Assembly (NCBI RefSeq): GCF_902499115.1
Contig: NZ_CABVPN010000021.1
Span: forward strand, 62,001 to 126,000
DNA: 64,000 bases
Reading direction: 5' to 3'
DNA from: Burkholderia diffusa
Lineage (GTDB): Bacteria > Pseudomonadota > Gammaproteobacteria > Burkholderiales > Burkholderiaceae
Shown here: positions 27,249 to 35,805 of the stretch, piece after piece
Layout of the letters: every line of letters starts with the position of its first letter
How positions within the stretch are numbered: the first letter of the stretch is position 1
The notes under the pieces: model-generated
The model's input: only the letters and a program-made list of their open reading frames with translations
The model's database searches: none
Told to the model about the DNA's origin: nothing
Program-made: the position numbers and the translations under genes

Positions 27249-28250
27249 ATGGAACATCAGATCACGATTGAAGGCGGCGCGACATTCGCCGTCGACGCGT
27301 CGGAAGACGCGCTGCTGCGCGGCGCATTGCGTGCCGGCGTGGGACTGCCGCACGAATGCAGCGTGGGCGGCTGTGGCGCCTGCCGCTTCGAGCTCGTGTC
27401 CGGCGCGATGGACACGCTGTGGCCGGACGCACCGGGCCTCTCCGAACGCGATCGCAAGCGCGGCAAGCGGCTCGCATGCCAGTCGCGCCCGACCGGCGAC
27501 TGCACGATCCGCGTGCGCTGCGACGACAGCTACCTGCCCGTCGTCACCCCGTCGCGCCGGGAGGCGGAACTGGTCGCGCGTCGCAGCGTGACGCCGGACA
27601 TGAGCGAATTCACGTTCCGCGCCCCGGGCGAGGCGGCGTTCCGCGCCGGCCAGTATGCACTCCTCTATCCGCCTTCGGCACAAGGCGCGCGCGCCTATTC
27701 GATGTCGAATCTGCCGAACGGCGACGGCCTCTGGCAGTTCGTCATCCGGCGCCTGCCCGGCGGCGCGGGCAGCAACGCGCTGTTCGACCGTATCGCCATC
27801 GGCGAGCGCGTGCTGCTCGACGGGCCTTACGGGCACGCCTACCTGCGCGACGACGACGCCCGCGACATCGTCTGCATCGCCGGCGGCTCGGGGCTCGCAC
27901 CGATGCTGTCGATCGCACGCGGCGCGCTGGCGCAACCGGGATCCCCACGTGTCCACTTCTTCTACGGCGCGCGCTCGCAGGCGGATCTCGGCGCCGCGGC
28001 GGAACTCGATGCGCTGGCGCACGAACGACTGTCGGTTTCTGTCGTGCTGTCCGCCCCGGATGCGTCGCAGCCATGGCACGGTGCGACGGGCTTCGTCCAC
28101 GACGAGGCCGAGCGCGGGCTCGCGCAACCGCTCGACCGCTACCGCTTCTACTTCGCGGGCCCGCCGCCCATGATCGAGGCCGTGCAAGACCTGCTGATGC
28201 TCCGGCACAAGGTCCCCTTCGCGCAGCTCCACTTCGATCGATTCGTCTGA
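27249..28250 (+). CDS. tmoF: toluene monooxygenase NADH reductase
   Basis: A 333-residue NADH:ferredoxin oxidoreductase (TmoF/TbuC). The N-terminal plant-type [2Fe-2S] domain shows CSVGGCGACRFELVSG near residue 37 and a fourth Cys in KRLACQSR. A FAD domain (ARAYSMSNLPNGDG, the RxYS motif) and an NAD domain (VCIAGGSGLAPMLSIARGAL) follow. It supplies electrons to the Rieske protein. It is the last structural gene; a very stable hairpin follows eight bases after the stop and precedes the activator gene. Confidence 0.95.
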   Translation: MEHQITIEGGATFAVDASEDALLRGALRAGVGLPHECSVGGCGACRFELVSGAMDTLWPDAPGLSERDRKRGKRLACQSRPTGDCTIRVRCDDSYLPVVTPSRREAELVARRSVTPDMSEFTFRAPGEAAFRAGQYALLYPPSAQGARAYSMSNLPNGDGLWQFVIRRLPGGAGSNALFDRIAIGERVLLDGPYGHAYLRDDDARDIVCIAGGSGLAPMLSIARGALAQPGSPRVHFFYGARSQADLGAAAELDALAHERLSVSVVLSAPDASQPWHGATGFVHDEAERGLAQPLDRYRFYFAGPPPMIEAVQDLLMLRHKVPFAQLHFDRFV

Positions 28251-28257
28251 CCCCCGT

Positions 28258-28289
28258 TGCATGCGGGCCGCCCGGGCGGGCCGCATGCA
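28258..28289 (+). terminator. 32-base hairpin between tmoF and the activator gene
   Basis: TGCATGCGG and CCGCATGCA enclose the self-complementary CCGCCCGGGCGG, with one G-G mismatch, so almost the whole 32 bases can fold. Only a weak T-run (TTCC) follows. It may be a partial terminator that limits read-through into the TbuT-type gene. Confidence 0.55.
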
Positions 28290-28461
28290 TTCCTCTGCGA
28301 ATTTCCCGCGCGTAGTTTCACCAATCGCCACGACGACACGCACCCGCTAAGCTGACCCGGGCGATTCGGTCGCAATGCGTGCCGGCATGCATGTTCCCGT
28401 GCGCCACATGCATCACCAGCACAGGGGAGCACCGGCCGAACCGGCCGCAAGCGAGGCAAGC

Positions 28462-30240
28462 ATGTCAAGGAGCGAAATGCACGACGGCAAACCGGGTTCC
28501 GCGCCCCGGCATCGCGCGGGACATTCTCCGCGCGATGCCGGGCATCCGGAGATTCGCGTACCCGCCATCCACGACCTCGCAAAGCGTCTGCGATTCGCGC
28601 CCCAGCAAGGCAGGATCTGGCTCGACGACCAGCGCATGATGCTGATGCACATCAGTTCGTTCGGCGCGCTGCGCCAGGAGCTGATCGAGAGCCTCGGCAA
28701 GGAAACCGCACGCGGCCTCATCACCCGCATCGGCTACCAGGCCGGCACGCACGATGCCGCCATGGCGCGCAAGGTGCGAGCCGGCTTCAACACCTACGAC
28801 GACTTCCTGGCCGGCCCGCAGCTCGTCTCGCTCGAAGGGATCGTCCACTGCGAACCGATCGCGCTCGACATCGATGTCGAGCGCGGCCACTATTTCGGCG
28901 ACTTCTATCTGATCGATTCGTCGGAGGCGGAGGCGCACATCGCGAGTTACGGAATCGGCAACGACGCCGTCTGCTGGATGCTGATCGGCTATGCGTGCGG
29001 CTATACCAGCTCGTTCATGGGCCGGCCGATCCTGTGGCGGGAAATCGAATGCCGCGGGATGGGGCATGCAAAATGCCGCGTCGTCGGCAAGCCGGTCGAG
29101 GAATGGGACGATCCGCAGGACGATCTGCGCTTCCTGCAGATCGGCGATTTCGTCAAATGGTCGCTCGAGCCGCAGACCATGCCGCCGGCCGCCAGCCGGA
29201 TCGCCGAGCGGATCGCGCGCGCGCCCGAAAACAGTTTCGGCGTCGTCGGCATCTCGGCCGGCTTCAACACCGTGTGCCACATGGTCAACAAGGTGGCACC
29301 CACGGAGGCCACCGTGCTGTTTCTCGGCGAAAGCGGGGTTGGCAAGGAGGTGTTCGCGAACAACCTGCATCGGCTCAGCAAGCGGGCCGAGAAGCCGTTC
29401 GTGGCCGTCAACTGCGCGTCGATTCCGGAACACCTGATGGAATCCGAACTGTTCGGCGTCGAACGCGGCGGCTATACCGGCGCGACCTCGTCGCGGCCCG
29501 GCCGGTTCGAGCGGGCCGACGGTGGCACGCTCTTTCTCGATGAAATCGGCACGCTCAGCTTCACCGCGCAGGGCAAGCTGTTGCGCGCGCTTCAGCAGGG
29601 CGAGCTGGAGCGCGTCGGCGACACACGGACGCGCAAGATCGACGTGCGCGTGATCGCCGCAACGAACGTCAACCTGCGGGAAGCCGTCAAGGCCGGGCAA
29701 TTCCGCGAGGATCTCTTTTTCCGCCTCAACGTGTTTCCGATCCAGGTGCCGCCGCTACGCGAACGGCGCGACGACATCCCGCTGATGATGAACTGGTTCC
29801 TTCAGCGGCTCGCCAAGAAGCACGACAAGCACATCACCGGTTTTCGCGAGCGCGCGGTCGACGCGATGTTCAACTATGACTGGCCCGGCAACGTGCGCGA
29901 ACTGGAGAACATGATCGAACGCGCGGTGATTCTCGCCGAGGACGGCGGTGCGCTCGACCTATGCCACCTGTTCACGACCGGCGAGGAAATCGACGTGTCG
30001 TCGTTCATTCTGAAACGCAGTGGCAACATCGCCTTGATGGACGAGCCGGTCGAGACGGCCCTGGCCCCGGCCTCGACCGGCCCCGGCGCCCGCCCCGGGC
30101 TCGCCGAAACCGAGGTGGCGATGCTGCGCGCCGCGATCGCCGAGGCAAACGGCAACCTCTCGCTGGCAGCGCGTGTGCTCGGCATCAGCCGGCCGACACT
30201 GGCCTACCGGTTGCGCAAGTACGGCATCGCCGCCGAATGA
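28462..30240 (+). CDS. tbuT: sigma-54-dependent activator of the toluene operon, XylR/TbuT type
   Basis: A 592-residue NtrC-class activator; an ATG at 28477 with AAGGAG spacing is an alternative start. The N-terminal XylR_N/V4R effector domain covers residues 36-215. Cys171, Glu194, Cys197 and Cys205 match the zinc ligands of MopR. The AAA+ domain has Walker A GESGVGKE (289-296) and a sigma-54-contact loop GGYTGA (336-341) instead of GAFTGA. A Fis-type helix-turn-helix ends the protein. The two phenol-hydroxyl contacts of MopR are replaced by Val122 and Leu150, suggesting that it senses a non-hydroxylated ring. As in Ralstonia pickettii PKO1, it lies downstream of the operon and may be expressed by read-through. 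Confidence 0.92.
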   Translation: MSRSEMHDGKPGSAPRHRAGHSPRDAGHPEIRVPAIHDLAKRLRFAPQQGRIWLDDQRMMLMHISSFGALRQELIESLGKETARGLITRIGYQAGTHDAAMARKVRAGFNTYDDFLAGPQLVSLEGIVHCEPIALDIDVERGHYFGDFYLIDSSEAEAHIASYGIGNDAVCWMLIGYACGYTSSFMGRPILWREIECRGMGHAKCRVVGKPVEEWDDPQDDLRFLQIGDFVKWSLEPQTMPPAASRIAERIARAPENSFGVVGISAGFNTVCHMVNKVAPTEATVLFLGESGVGKEVFANNLHRLSKRAEKPFVAVNCASIPEHLMESELFGVERGGYTGATSSRPGRFERADGGTLFLDEIGTLSFTAQGKLLRALQQGELERVGDTRTRKIDVRVIAATNVNLREAVKAGQFREDLFFRLNVFPIQVPPLRERRDDIPLMMNWFLQRLAKKHDKHITGFRERAVDAMFNYDWPGNVRELENMIERAVILAEDGGALDLCHLFTTGEEIDVSSFILKRSGNIALMDEPVETALAPASTGPGARPGLAETEVAMLRAAIAEANGNLSLAARVLGISRPTLAYRLRKYGIAAE

Positions 30241-30249
30241 CCCGACAAG

Positions 30250-30286
30250 CGCCGGGCGACGCGGCATCGATGCGCGTCGCCCGGCG
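30250..30286. terminator. bidirectional hairpin between convergent tbuT and tbuX-type genes
   Basis: The 14-base arms CGCCGGGCGACGCG and CGCGTCGCCCGGCG are exactly complementary around a nine-base loop. The hairpin lies between two convergent stop codons. The stem is very stable but there is no T-tract. Confidence 0.6.
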
Positions 30287-30291
30287 TCCGG

Positions 30292-31674
30292 TCAGAAGCG
30301 CTTCTGATATCCGACGACCGCGTTGATTTGCGAGTGCGTTGCGACGATGGGCACCGCGGTGTTCGGCTGGCTGCCGTTCGACAACGTCTTTTGCAGGCCG
30401 ACCGATAGTGCGAAGCTGACGAGATCGTCCTTGTCGAACGCGTAGGACGCGCCCGCGCTCAGGTGCGTCGTCGGAATCGCCGGTACGACGGCCAGCAACG
30501 TGTCGTTCGGTACGGCCTCCTGCGCGTACTGGAACCCCGCACGCAGCGTCAGCTTCGCGTTGTAGCGATATTCCGCGCCGACCGCGAAGACGTTGATGTC
30601 GCGATAATTCTGCGGGATCGACAGGTTCAGGTTCGCGCCGGTTCCGGCCTGCGTGAAGCTCATGTTCAGGTCCTTCATCACGCTCGACCAGAACACGCGC
30701 TGGTAGTCGGCCGAAACCGACCACTGGTCGTTGAAGCGGTGGCTGATACCTATCGTGAACTGGGCCGGCATCTGGAAATCCTTCACGACGATGTCGCCGC
30801 TCAGCGGAATATTGCCCGCGACCGAACTGACGGCGGTCAGATTCGCATGTCCGGCGCGCAGATCGCCCACGGCGGTCTTGAAGCTGTACGCCATGCCGAC
30901 CCGCGTGTCGGGCGTCAGCAGATACGTGAGGCCCAGCTTGCCGCCGACACCCCAGGCGTCGGCTCCGCCGCCGACGATGCCGCTGTGCGAAAACCCGACG
31001 TAGCCGCCCGACAGGCCGGGCACGCTCAGCAGCGCCGGCACCAGCGACCCGGACACGCGGCGCTGCGCGGCCAGCGTGCCGATCTGGGACACGTCGAGCA
31101 GCGATCCCAGGTTGAGCGAAGTCCAGACGACGTCCAGCGACGCCCCGACCGTCAACCGGTCGTTCACGTTGTACGCCGCGGACAGCGGGACGCGCAGCAC
31201 CAGCAGCCGCGAAAACTGGTCGAGCCCGGTATCGACGTTGTTGGTCGCCGTCCGCGACAGGAAACTGCTGCCGCCGAATTGCGTACCGAGCCCGCCTTCG
31301 GCGAACGCGCCGATGCCGAACGCATAGTTCGCGCGGCGATAGACGACGGCCAGTTGCGGCGCGAAATACGGCCCGTTGTTGTTGCCGTGATTGCCCGACG
31401 TGGCGCCCTCGCCGGTCGACGCGTTCTTCACGTGAATGTTGGTCGTGACCACGTCGAGCCCGAGGTCCACATAGCGCCCCTCGGTCATCAGGCCGAGCGT
31501 GGCCGGGTTCAGCATCATCGCCGCCCCGCCGACGTCGTAGGCCACGCCGGTCCCGCCCATCGCGCGCGAGACCGGACCGTAGCCTTCGAGATTGAACACG
31601 TCGGTCGCACGCGCATGCGTGCCCCATGCCGCGGCGCATGCCACGACTGCCAATCGAACATACATGCCTTTCAC
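30292..31674 (-). CDS. tbuX: FadL-family outer-membrane hydrocarbon channel (TbuX/TodX type)
   Basis: A 460-residue outer-membrane beta-barrel of the FadL family that lets hydrophobic substrates such as toluene cross the outer membrane. A signal peptide ending near GTHARA is followed by the FadL hatch-type start DVFNLEGYGPVSRAMGGTGV and NPATLGLM. The protein ends in Phe (VGYQKRF), the usual barrel C terminus. The best start is a GTG at 31674, six bases after AAGGAG; an ATG six codons earlier overlaps that site. It is convergent with the tbuT-type gene, as with tbuX in R. pickettii. An AT-rich promoter region (TATAATTAAATA) lies upstream. Confidence 0.92.
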   Translation of the reverse strand: MKGMYVRLAVVACAAAWGTHARATDVFNLEGYGPVSRAMGGTGVAYDVGGAAMMLNPATLGLMTEGRYVDLGLDVVTTNIHVKNASTGEGATSGNHGNNNGPYFAPQLAVVYRRANYAFGIGAFAEGGLGTQFGGSSFLSRTATNNVDTGLDQFSRLLVLRVPLSAAYNVNDRLTVGASLDVVWTSLNLGSLLDVSQIGTLAAQRRVSGSLVPALLSVPGLSGGYVGFSHSGIVGGGADAWGVGGKLGLTYLLTPDTRVGMAYSFKTAVGDLRAGHANLTAVSSVAGNIPLSGDIVVKDFQMPAQFTIGISHRFNDQWSVSADYQRVFWSSVMKDLNMSFTQAGTGANLNLSIPQNYRDINVFAVGAEYRYNAKLTLRAGFQYAQEAVPNDTLLAVVPAIPTTHLSAGASYAFDKDDLVSFALSVGLQKTLSNGSQPNTAVPIVATHSQINAVVGYQKRF

Positions 31675-31836
31675 GGACGTCTCCTTACCCATTTATAATT
31701 AAATAGTGCTAATCGTTTAGAAAGCTGCTATCCATCGCTTGAAATTGCGCCCGGCTCGCGATCAGCGGGATCTCGCCGGCCTCCGTCCGGCAATCCGCAC
31801 GATCACGACATGCGATTCCTCGTGCCCCACCCAACC

Positions 31837-31858
31837 TGCCGCGCGCCGTCGCGCGGCA
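31837..31858 (-). terminator. hairpin after the meta-cleavage operon
   Basis: Perfect 9-bp arms TGCCGCGCG / CGCGCGGCA with a four-base loop, 23 bases beyond the stop of dmpD on the minus strand. No U-tract follows, so it may stabilise rather than terminate the long transcript. Confidence 0.45.
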
Positions 31859-31880
31859 TACCGTCGTCGGCGCGGATCGA

Positions 31881-32711
31881 TCAGTCCGTCGACTCGCTGA
31901 AATGATCGATCACCAGCCGGTTGAACCGCGCCGCATGCTCGATCTGCGTCCAGTGTCCGCAGTTGCCGAACACGTGCAGTTGCGCGTTCGGCAGCAGTTC
32001 CAGCAGCCTCATCGAGCTGTCGAGCGGAATCACGCGATCCTCGCGGCCATGGACGATCAGTGTGTCGTGCGGCAGCGCGCGCAGTTTCACCTCGTCGCTC
32101 GCGAGCGCATCGACCCAGCGCTGGCGCGGCACCGGAAACATGTTCGCGAACGCCTCCTGGTAGCCGGGCCGCACGCTCGCGTCGTAGCGCAGCTTCGCGA
32201 GCTCGTCGTTCACGAGCGTGCGATCGAACGCGAAGATGTCCAGCAGGCCGCGCATGTTCGCGATCGACGGCGTGTAGCCCCACACCGCGTCGAGCCCTTC
32301 GGTCAGCGTGAAGCGCGTGCCGGCCGCGCCCATCAGCACGAGCCGGCCGACACGCTCCGGCGCGCGGATCGCCAGCGCGAGCGCCAGCGCGCCGCCGAAC
32401 GAATTGCCGATCACGTGCGCGCGCTCGACGCCGAGCGCATCGAGCAGGCCGACCGCGTGGTCGACCCAGTGATCCATCGAATACACGTAATCGCGCGGCC
32501 GCTCGGTTTCGCCGAATCCGGCCATGTCCGGTGCGATCACGCGAAACTGCTCGGCGAGCGCGGGCATCGTGAGCCGCCAGTTCGCGTAGGCCGTGACACC
32601 CGGCCCCGAACCGTGGATCAGCAGCACGGGCGGCCCGTCGCCGACGTCGTGATAGTTGGTGTCGAGGCCGCCCGCGACGATCCGGCGGCCCAGTTCGGGA
32701 TTGGTTGACAT
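31881..32711 (-). CDS. dmpD: 2-hydroxymuconic semialdehyde hydrolase
   Basis: A 276-residue alpha/beta hydrolase of the DmpD/XylF/TodF group that cleaves the carbon-carbon bond of the ring-fission product, releasing a short acid and 2-hydroxypenta-2,4-dienoate. The triad is Ser104 in GNSFGG, Asp225 in HGREDRVIP and His253 in GNCGHWTQ. The oxyanion region is LLIHGSGPGVTAYANW. This branch handles the ketones formed from methyl-substituted catechols such as 3-methylcatechol. Here it is the last gene of the operon, after dmpI, whereas in pVI150 it lies between dmpC and dmpE. Confidence 0.93.
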   Translation of the reverse strand: MSTNPELGRRIVAGGLDTNYHDVGDGPPVLLIHGSGPGVTAYANWRLTMPALAEQFRVIAPDMAGFGETERPRDYVYSMDHWVDHAVGLLDALGVERAHVIGNSFGGALALALAIRAPERVGRLVLMGAAGTRFTLTEGLDAVWGYTPSIANMRGLLDIFAFDRTLVNDELAKLRYDASVRPGYQEAFANMFPVPRQRWVDALASDEVKLRALPHDTLIVHGREDRVIPLDSSMRLLELLPNAQLHVFGNCGHWTQIEHAARFNRLVIDHFSESTD

Positions 32712-32747
32712 GACGTCCTCCAGTCGATTTCGATGGTGCGCGGCGCG

Positions 32748-32939
32748 TCAGCGCCCGCGCTTCTTCGCGCTCTGCCCGCCGATCCCGAAGTGCCCCTTCG
32801 GCATCTCGGTGATGATCACGCGCACCGATTCGAGCGGTGCGTCGAGCGAGCGATGGATGGCTTCGGTGACTTCGGCGATCAGGCGTTCCTTCTTGTCGTC
32901 GTCGCGGCCTTCCAGGATGTACAGATGTGCTACCGGCAC
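32748..32939 (-). CDS. dmpI: 4-oxalocrotonate tautomerase
   Basis: A 63-residue tautomerase of the 4-OT family, converting 2-hydroxymuconate to 2-oxo-3-hexenedioate in the dehydrogenase branch. Pro2, which becomes the catalytic N-terminal proline after Met removal, is present, as is Arg12 in LEGRDDDKKE and the conserved SVRVIITEMPKGHFGIGG. The length matches the classical 62-residue mature enzyme. It lies 27 bases after dmpH and 36 bases before dmpD. Confidence 0.95.
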   Translation of the reverse strand: MPVAHLYILEGRDDDKKERLIAEVTEAIHRSLDAPLESVRVIITEMPKGHFGIGGQSAKKRGR

Positions 32940-32966
32940 GATGGCCTCCCTTTGCGTTCGGAACGT

Positions 32967-33755
32967 TCAGATGAATCGCAGGCCGACCGACCCGATGTCC
33001 TGCACGCGCAGCGTCACGTTGTCGCCGGCCGCGACGGCCACCGCCTCCGTGATGCCGCCCGACAGGATCAGGCTGCCCGCCGGAATCGCTTCGCCGCGCG
33101 CGCCCAGGTGATTCGCGAGCATCGCGATCGCGGCGGCCGGATGCCCGAGCACGGCCGCACCGGCGCCGAACGCGACCGGCAGCCCGTTCTTCTCGAGCAC
33201 GATGCCGAGCGTGCGCAGGTCGACGCCGTCCACAGCCAGCGGCCGGCCGCCCGCGACGAAGCGCGCGGCCGACGTGTTGTCGGCCACCACGCTCTTCAGG
33301 TCGAACTTGAAGTCGCGGTAGCGGCTGTCGATCACCTCGATGCCGGCGACGACGAAGTCCGTCGCGGCGAGTACCGCGCCGACATGGCAGCCCGGCCCCT
33401 TCAGTTCGGCCTTCGTCACGAATGCGATCTCCGGCTCCACCTTCGGATGAATCAGCGCGGACGTATCGCACTCGCCGCCGTCGGGCAGGTCATGAACGTC
33501 GGTCAGGAAGCCGAACACGGGCGTGTCCACCCCCATCTGCCGCATCTTCGCGTGCGACGTCAGGCCGGCCTTGTAGCCGACGATCCGCGCGCCGCGCGCA
33601 AGCTGCCGGCGGCGGATCGCATCCTGCACCGCGTACGCGTCGTCCCAGTCCATCTCCGGATGACGGTCGGTGATCTTCGGCGTGTCGCGCGCCTCGCGCA
33701 TGCAGTCGTCGAGATGCGCGGCCAGCGACTCGATCGTGTCGGTCGTCAGATTCAT
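32967..33755 (-). CDS. dmpH: 4-oxalocrotonate decarboxylase
   Basis: A 262-residue enzyme of the DmpH/XylI family, decarboxylating 2-oxo-3-hexenedioate to 2-hydroxypenta-2,4-dienoate. Family features are the metal-site region HPKVEPEIAFV and GIEVIDSRYRDFKF (Glu-x-Glu and Asp residues), and LSGGITEAVAV near the C terminus. It is homologous to the hydratase dmpE, with which it normally forms a complex that channels an unstable enol. The ATG overlaps the dmpG stop by four bases. Confidence 0.94.
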   Translation of the reverse strand: MNLTTDTIESLAAHLDDCMREARDTPKITDRHPEMDWDDAYAVQDAIRRRQLARGARIVGYKAGLTSHAKMRQMGVDTPVFGFLTDVHDLPDGGECDTSALIHPKVEPEIAFVTKAELKGPGCHVGAVLAATDFVVAGIEVIDSRYRDFKFDLKSVVADNTSAARFVAGGRPLAVDGVDLRTLGIVLEKNGLPVAFGAGAAVLGHPAAAIAMLANHLGARGEAIPAGSLILSGGITEAVAVAAGDNVTLRVQDIGSVGLRFI

Positions 33756-34798
33756 GCGGCCTCCCGCTTCGGTTGCGCCGCGCGCGCCTTCGCGAGCGTC
33801 AGCGCGGTGTCCTCGATCATGTCCTCCTGCCCGCCGACCATGCCGCGCCGGCCGAGCTCGACGAGGATGTCGCGCGCCGGAATCCCGTACTTCTCGCCCG
33901 CGCGCTTCGCGAACAGCAGGAACGAGCCGTACACGCCCGCATAGCCGAGCGTCAGCGCGTCGCGGTCGATGCGGATCGGGAAGTCCATCATCGGCACGAC
34001 GAGATCCTCGGCGACGTCCTGGATCTTCCACACGTCGATGCCGGTCTCGATGCCCATCCGCTCGCAGACGGCGACGAACACTTCCAGCGGCGTGTTGCCC
34101 GCGCCGGCGCCGAGCCCCGCCGCCGCGCCGTCGATCCGGGTCGCACCGGCCTCGATCGCGGCGATCGAGTTCGCGACGCCCATCGCGAGGTTGTGGTGGC
34201 CGTGGAAGCCCAGTTCCGTTTCAGGCAGCAGCGCGTCGCGCACGGCTGCCAGGCGGGCCTTCACGTCGTCGGGCAGCATGTAGCCGGCCGAATCGGTGAT
34301 GTAGATGCAGTTCGCGCCGTACGACTCCATCAGCTTCGCCTGCTTCACCAGCCCGTCGGGGCTGTTCATGTGGCTCATCATCAGGAAGCCGACGGTATCC
34401 ATGTCGAGCTTGCGCGCCATCGCGATGTGCTGCTCGGAGACGTCCGCCTCGGTGCAGTGCGTCGCGACGCGAATCGTATGCACGCCGAGCGCGTGCGCCT
34501 CCTTCAGGTGGTCGACGGTGCCGATGCCCGGCAGCAGCAGCGCCGACACCTTCGCGCGCTTGAGCAGCGGGATCACCGCGCCGAGGTATTCCGCGTCGGT
34601 ATGCGCGGGAAAGCCGTAGTTGACCGACGAGCCGCCGAGGCCGTCGCCGTGCGTGACTTCGATCAGCGGCACGCCGGCCGCGTCGAGCCCGCTCGCGATC
34701 GAGCGCATCTGGTCGAGCGTCATCTGGTGACGCTTCGGATGCATGCCGTCACGCAGCGTCATGTCGTGGACGGTGATTCGTTTGCCTTTGAGATTCAT
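33752..34798 (-). CDS. dmpG: 4-hydroxy-2-oxovalerate aldolase
   Basis: A 348-residue class II aldolase (DmpG family) with a TIM-barrel, splitting 4-hydroxy-2-oxovalerate into pyruvate and acetaldehyde. The N-terminal ITVHDMTLRDGMHPKRHQ carries the metal-binding Asp, and GFHGHHNLAMGVANS has the His-x-His metal ligands. A C-terminal domain docks to the acylating dehydrogenase DmpF so that acetaldehyde is channelled. It is located directly after dmpF and overlaps dmpH by four bases. Confidence 0.96.
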   Translation of the reverse strand: MNLKGKRITVHDMTLRDGMHPKRHQMTLDQMRSIASGLDAAGVPLIEVTHGDGLGGSSVNYGFPAHTDAEYLGAVIPLLKRAKVSALLLPGIGTVDHLKEAHALGVHTIRVATHCTEADVSEQHIAMARKLDMDTVGFLMMSHMNSPDGLVKQAKLMESYGANCIYITDSAGYMLPDDVKARLAAVRDALLPETELGFHGHHNLAMGVANSIAAIEAGATRIDGAAAGLGAGAGNTPLEVFVAVCERMGIETGIDVWKIQDVAEDLVVPMMDFPIRIDRDALTLGYAGVYGSFLLFAKRAGEKYGIPARDILVELGRRGMVGGQEDMIEDTALTLAKARAAQPKREAA

Positions 34799-34843
34799 TG
34801 CCGTTCCTTTCTTGTCCGGTCGTGGAAGTCGCGTCTGCCGGCG

Positions 34844-35764
34844 TCAGGCCGCCTGGGCGGCCGATGCCAGCGTGAGGCGTCCGGCCAGCAGTTCCTCGGC
34901 GAACATCTCGGCGGTGCGCGCGGCGGCGGCCGTCATGATGTCGAGGTTGCCCGCGTATTTCGGCAGGTAGTCGCCGAGACCTTCGACCTCGAGATAGACC
35001 GACACGCGGTTGCCGTCGAACACCGGCCCGTTGACGAGCCGGTAGCCGGGCACGTAGCGCTGCACGTCGGCGATCATCGCGTGCACCGATTCGACGATGC
35101 GCGCTTCGTCGGGCGCGGTTTCGGTCAGGCAGTGCACGGTGTCGCGCATGATGAGCGGCGGGTCGGCCGGGTTGATCACGATGATCGCCTTGCCCTCGTT
35201 CGCGCCGCCGACCTGCGCGACGGCCGCGGCCGTGGTGCGCGTGAATTCGTCGATGTTCTTGCGCGTGCCGGGGCCGACCGAGCGCGACGACACGGTCGCG
35301 ACGATCTCGCCGTACGCGACCGGCTGCACGCGGGAGATCGCGCGCACCATCGGAATCGTCGCCTGGCCGCCGCACGTGACCATGTTCACGTTCATCTCGC
35401 CGGAGCCGATGTGATCCATCAGGTTGACGGGCGGCACGCAGTACGGGCCGATCGCGGCCGGCGTCAGGTCGATCATCAGCACGCCGAGCGCGTTCAGCTT
35501 GCGGCTGTTTTCCGCGTGGACGTATGCGCTCGTCGCGTCGAACGCGATCTGCACGCCGTCGGCCTGCACATGCGGCAGCAGGCCGTCGACGCCGTCCGAG
35601 GTGGTCTTGAGGCCGAGTTCGCGCGCGCGCTTCAGGCCATCGGAATCGGGATCGATGCCGACCATCCACACGGGTTCGAGCACGGGGCTACGCATCAGTT
35701 TGGCGAGCAGGTCGGTGCCGATGTTGCCGGGACCGATCAGCGCGCAACGGATCTTTCGGGTCAT
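34844..35764 (-). CDS. dmpF: acetaldehyde dehydrogenase (acylating)
   Basis: A 306-residue NAD- and CoA-dependent dehydrogenase (DmpF family), turning acetaldehyde into acetyl-CoA. The NAD-binding start is IRCALIGPGNIGTDLL, and the catalytic Cys lies in VNMVTCGGQATIPMV near residue 128. It works as a complex with DmpG. The ATG at 35764 is close to a GGAATCCCCC context; the longer open frame overlapping dmpE is rejected. It is 41 bases after dmpE. Confidence 0.96.
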   Translation of the reverse strand: MTRKIRCALIGPGNIGTDLLAKLMRSPVLEPVWMVGIDPDSDGLKRARELGLKTTSDGVDGLLPHVQADGVQIAFDATSAYVHAENSRKLNALGVLMIDLTPAAIGPYCVPPVNLMDHIGSGEMNVNMVTCGGQATIPMVRAISRVQPVAYGEIVATVSSRSVGPGTRKNIDEFTRTTAAAVAQVGGANEGKAIIVINPADPPLIMRDTVHCLTETAPDEARIVESVHAMIADVQRYVPGYRLVNGPVFDGNRVSVYLEVEGLGDYLPKYAGNLDIMTAAAARTAEMFAEELLAGRLTLASAAQAA

Positions 35765-35805
35765 GGGGGATTCCTCGTTTGCGTGGAAAGGGGAACGGGC
35801 GGCGC

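Noticed and set aside
25497..28343. Very long open frame on the minus strand (948 codons) across the toluene operon
   Set aside because: It lies opposite six well-supported genes, its product is Arg/Ala/His-rich without any family motif, and it has no ribosome site. It is a GC-driven shadow.
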